50,755 bases of DNA, from NCBI GenBank assembly GCA_017456805.1, contig JAFTIQ010000016.1, positions 1 through 50,755 on the forward strand, given 5' to 3'. This DNA comes from Lentisphaeria bacterium (lineage in GTDB: Bacteria > Verrucomicrobiota > Lentisphaeria > Victivallales > UBA1829). The notes under the pieces are model-generated. The model saw nothing but the letters and a program-made list of their open reading frames with translations, was not told the DNA's origin and did not search any database. Positions 50,685 through 50,755 of the stretch are shown here, one piece after another. How positions within the stretch are numbered: the stretch's first letter is position 1; each line of letters opens with the position of its first letter. The translations under genes and the position numbers were made by a program.

Positions 50685-50755
50685 GGGTTCACCATGTCAT
50701 TCGACATGGTGCCGTATCGCATGATACGGCAAATCCCCTTCTCTCCGCCATTATA
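50685..50755 (+). repeat. tRNA-tail/double-hairpin repeat, unit 3, at the window end
   Basis: This unit is identical to units 1 and 2 and ends on the last base of the window. Including its upstream flank, 50661-50755 is a perfect 95-bp copy of 50446-50540. The array may continue beyond the window. Confidence 0.95.

Noticed and set aside
50423..50755. A CRISPR array at the right edge.
   Set aside because: The 71-bp repeats with two internal hairpins and tRNA tails, unequal spacers of 23-40 bp and no cas genes do not fit CRISPR.

Overview
The window looks like a chromosomal segment of a Gram-negative bacterium, probably of the PVC group and most likely Lentisphaerota (Victivallales-like). LpxD, an OmpH/Skp chaperone, several lipoproteins and an RND efflux pair show an outer membrane. 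Two large paralogous glycosidase-like proteins, pyruvate phosphate dikinase and an AIM24 protein fit that group, but no 16S gene is present, so the assignment is inference. No phage, insertion sequence, CRISPR array or clear foreign island was seen. Most genes are ordinary chromosomal genes in short operons.

Layout. 0.1-6.4 kb: a fused str/S10 ribosomal operon (rpsL, rpsG, fusA, rpsJ, rplC, rplD, rplW, rplB, rpsS). It lacks tuf and stops at a strong terminator after rpsS. 6.5-14.4 kb: a lipocalin lipoprotein, mutS, an AIM24 protein with a zinc ribbon, a YjdF-like membrane protein, an MFS transporter, and a pair of exosortase-like membrane proteins that seem to lack the catalytic Cys and His. 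14.5-22.5 kb: a glycosidase-like protein directly behind uvrB, a Gfo/Idh/MocA oxidoreductase, then glgC (with an attenuator-like leader) and an HD hydrolase. 22.5-22.9 kb: a non-coding block of degenerate 9-bp-period repeats. 22.9-29.0 kb: an RND permease, its adaptor lipoprotein, and a TIR-membrane-TPR protein. 29.1-36.2 kb: an envelope-biogenesis operon (PpiD/SurA-like chaperone, two-HKD phospholipase D, OmpH/Skp, lpxD, a lipoprotein, a U32 RlhA-type protein). 36.4-43.8 kb: ppdK, a small lipoprotein, recJ, a NhaC-type antiporter and a GNAT acetyltransferase. 43.9-50.3 kb: the second glycosidase-like paralogue, tRNA-Arg(CCU), a GntR/LacI-type regulator, an Lrp-type regulator overlapping an aminotransferase, and an unknown small protein.

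The most unusual feature is at the right edge. A complete tRNA-Ser(CGA) gene is followed by three identical 71-bp units. Each ends in an exact copy of the tRNA 3' end (T-stem strand, acceptor strand, CCA and 5 flanking bases) and carries two perfect hairpins where the T-loop would be. Spacers are 23, 40 and 33 bp. The window ends exactly at the end of the third unit, so the array may continue.

Promoters across the window share a pattern: TTGA/TTGC-type -35 boxes, mostly 16-17 bp spacing, and TATATT, TTACAT or TAAATT -10 boxes, several of them preceded by GTG or GTGC.
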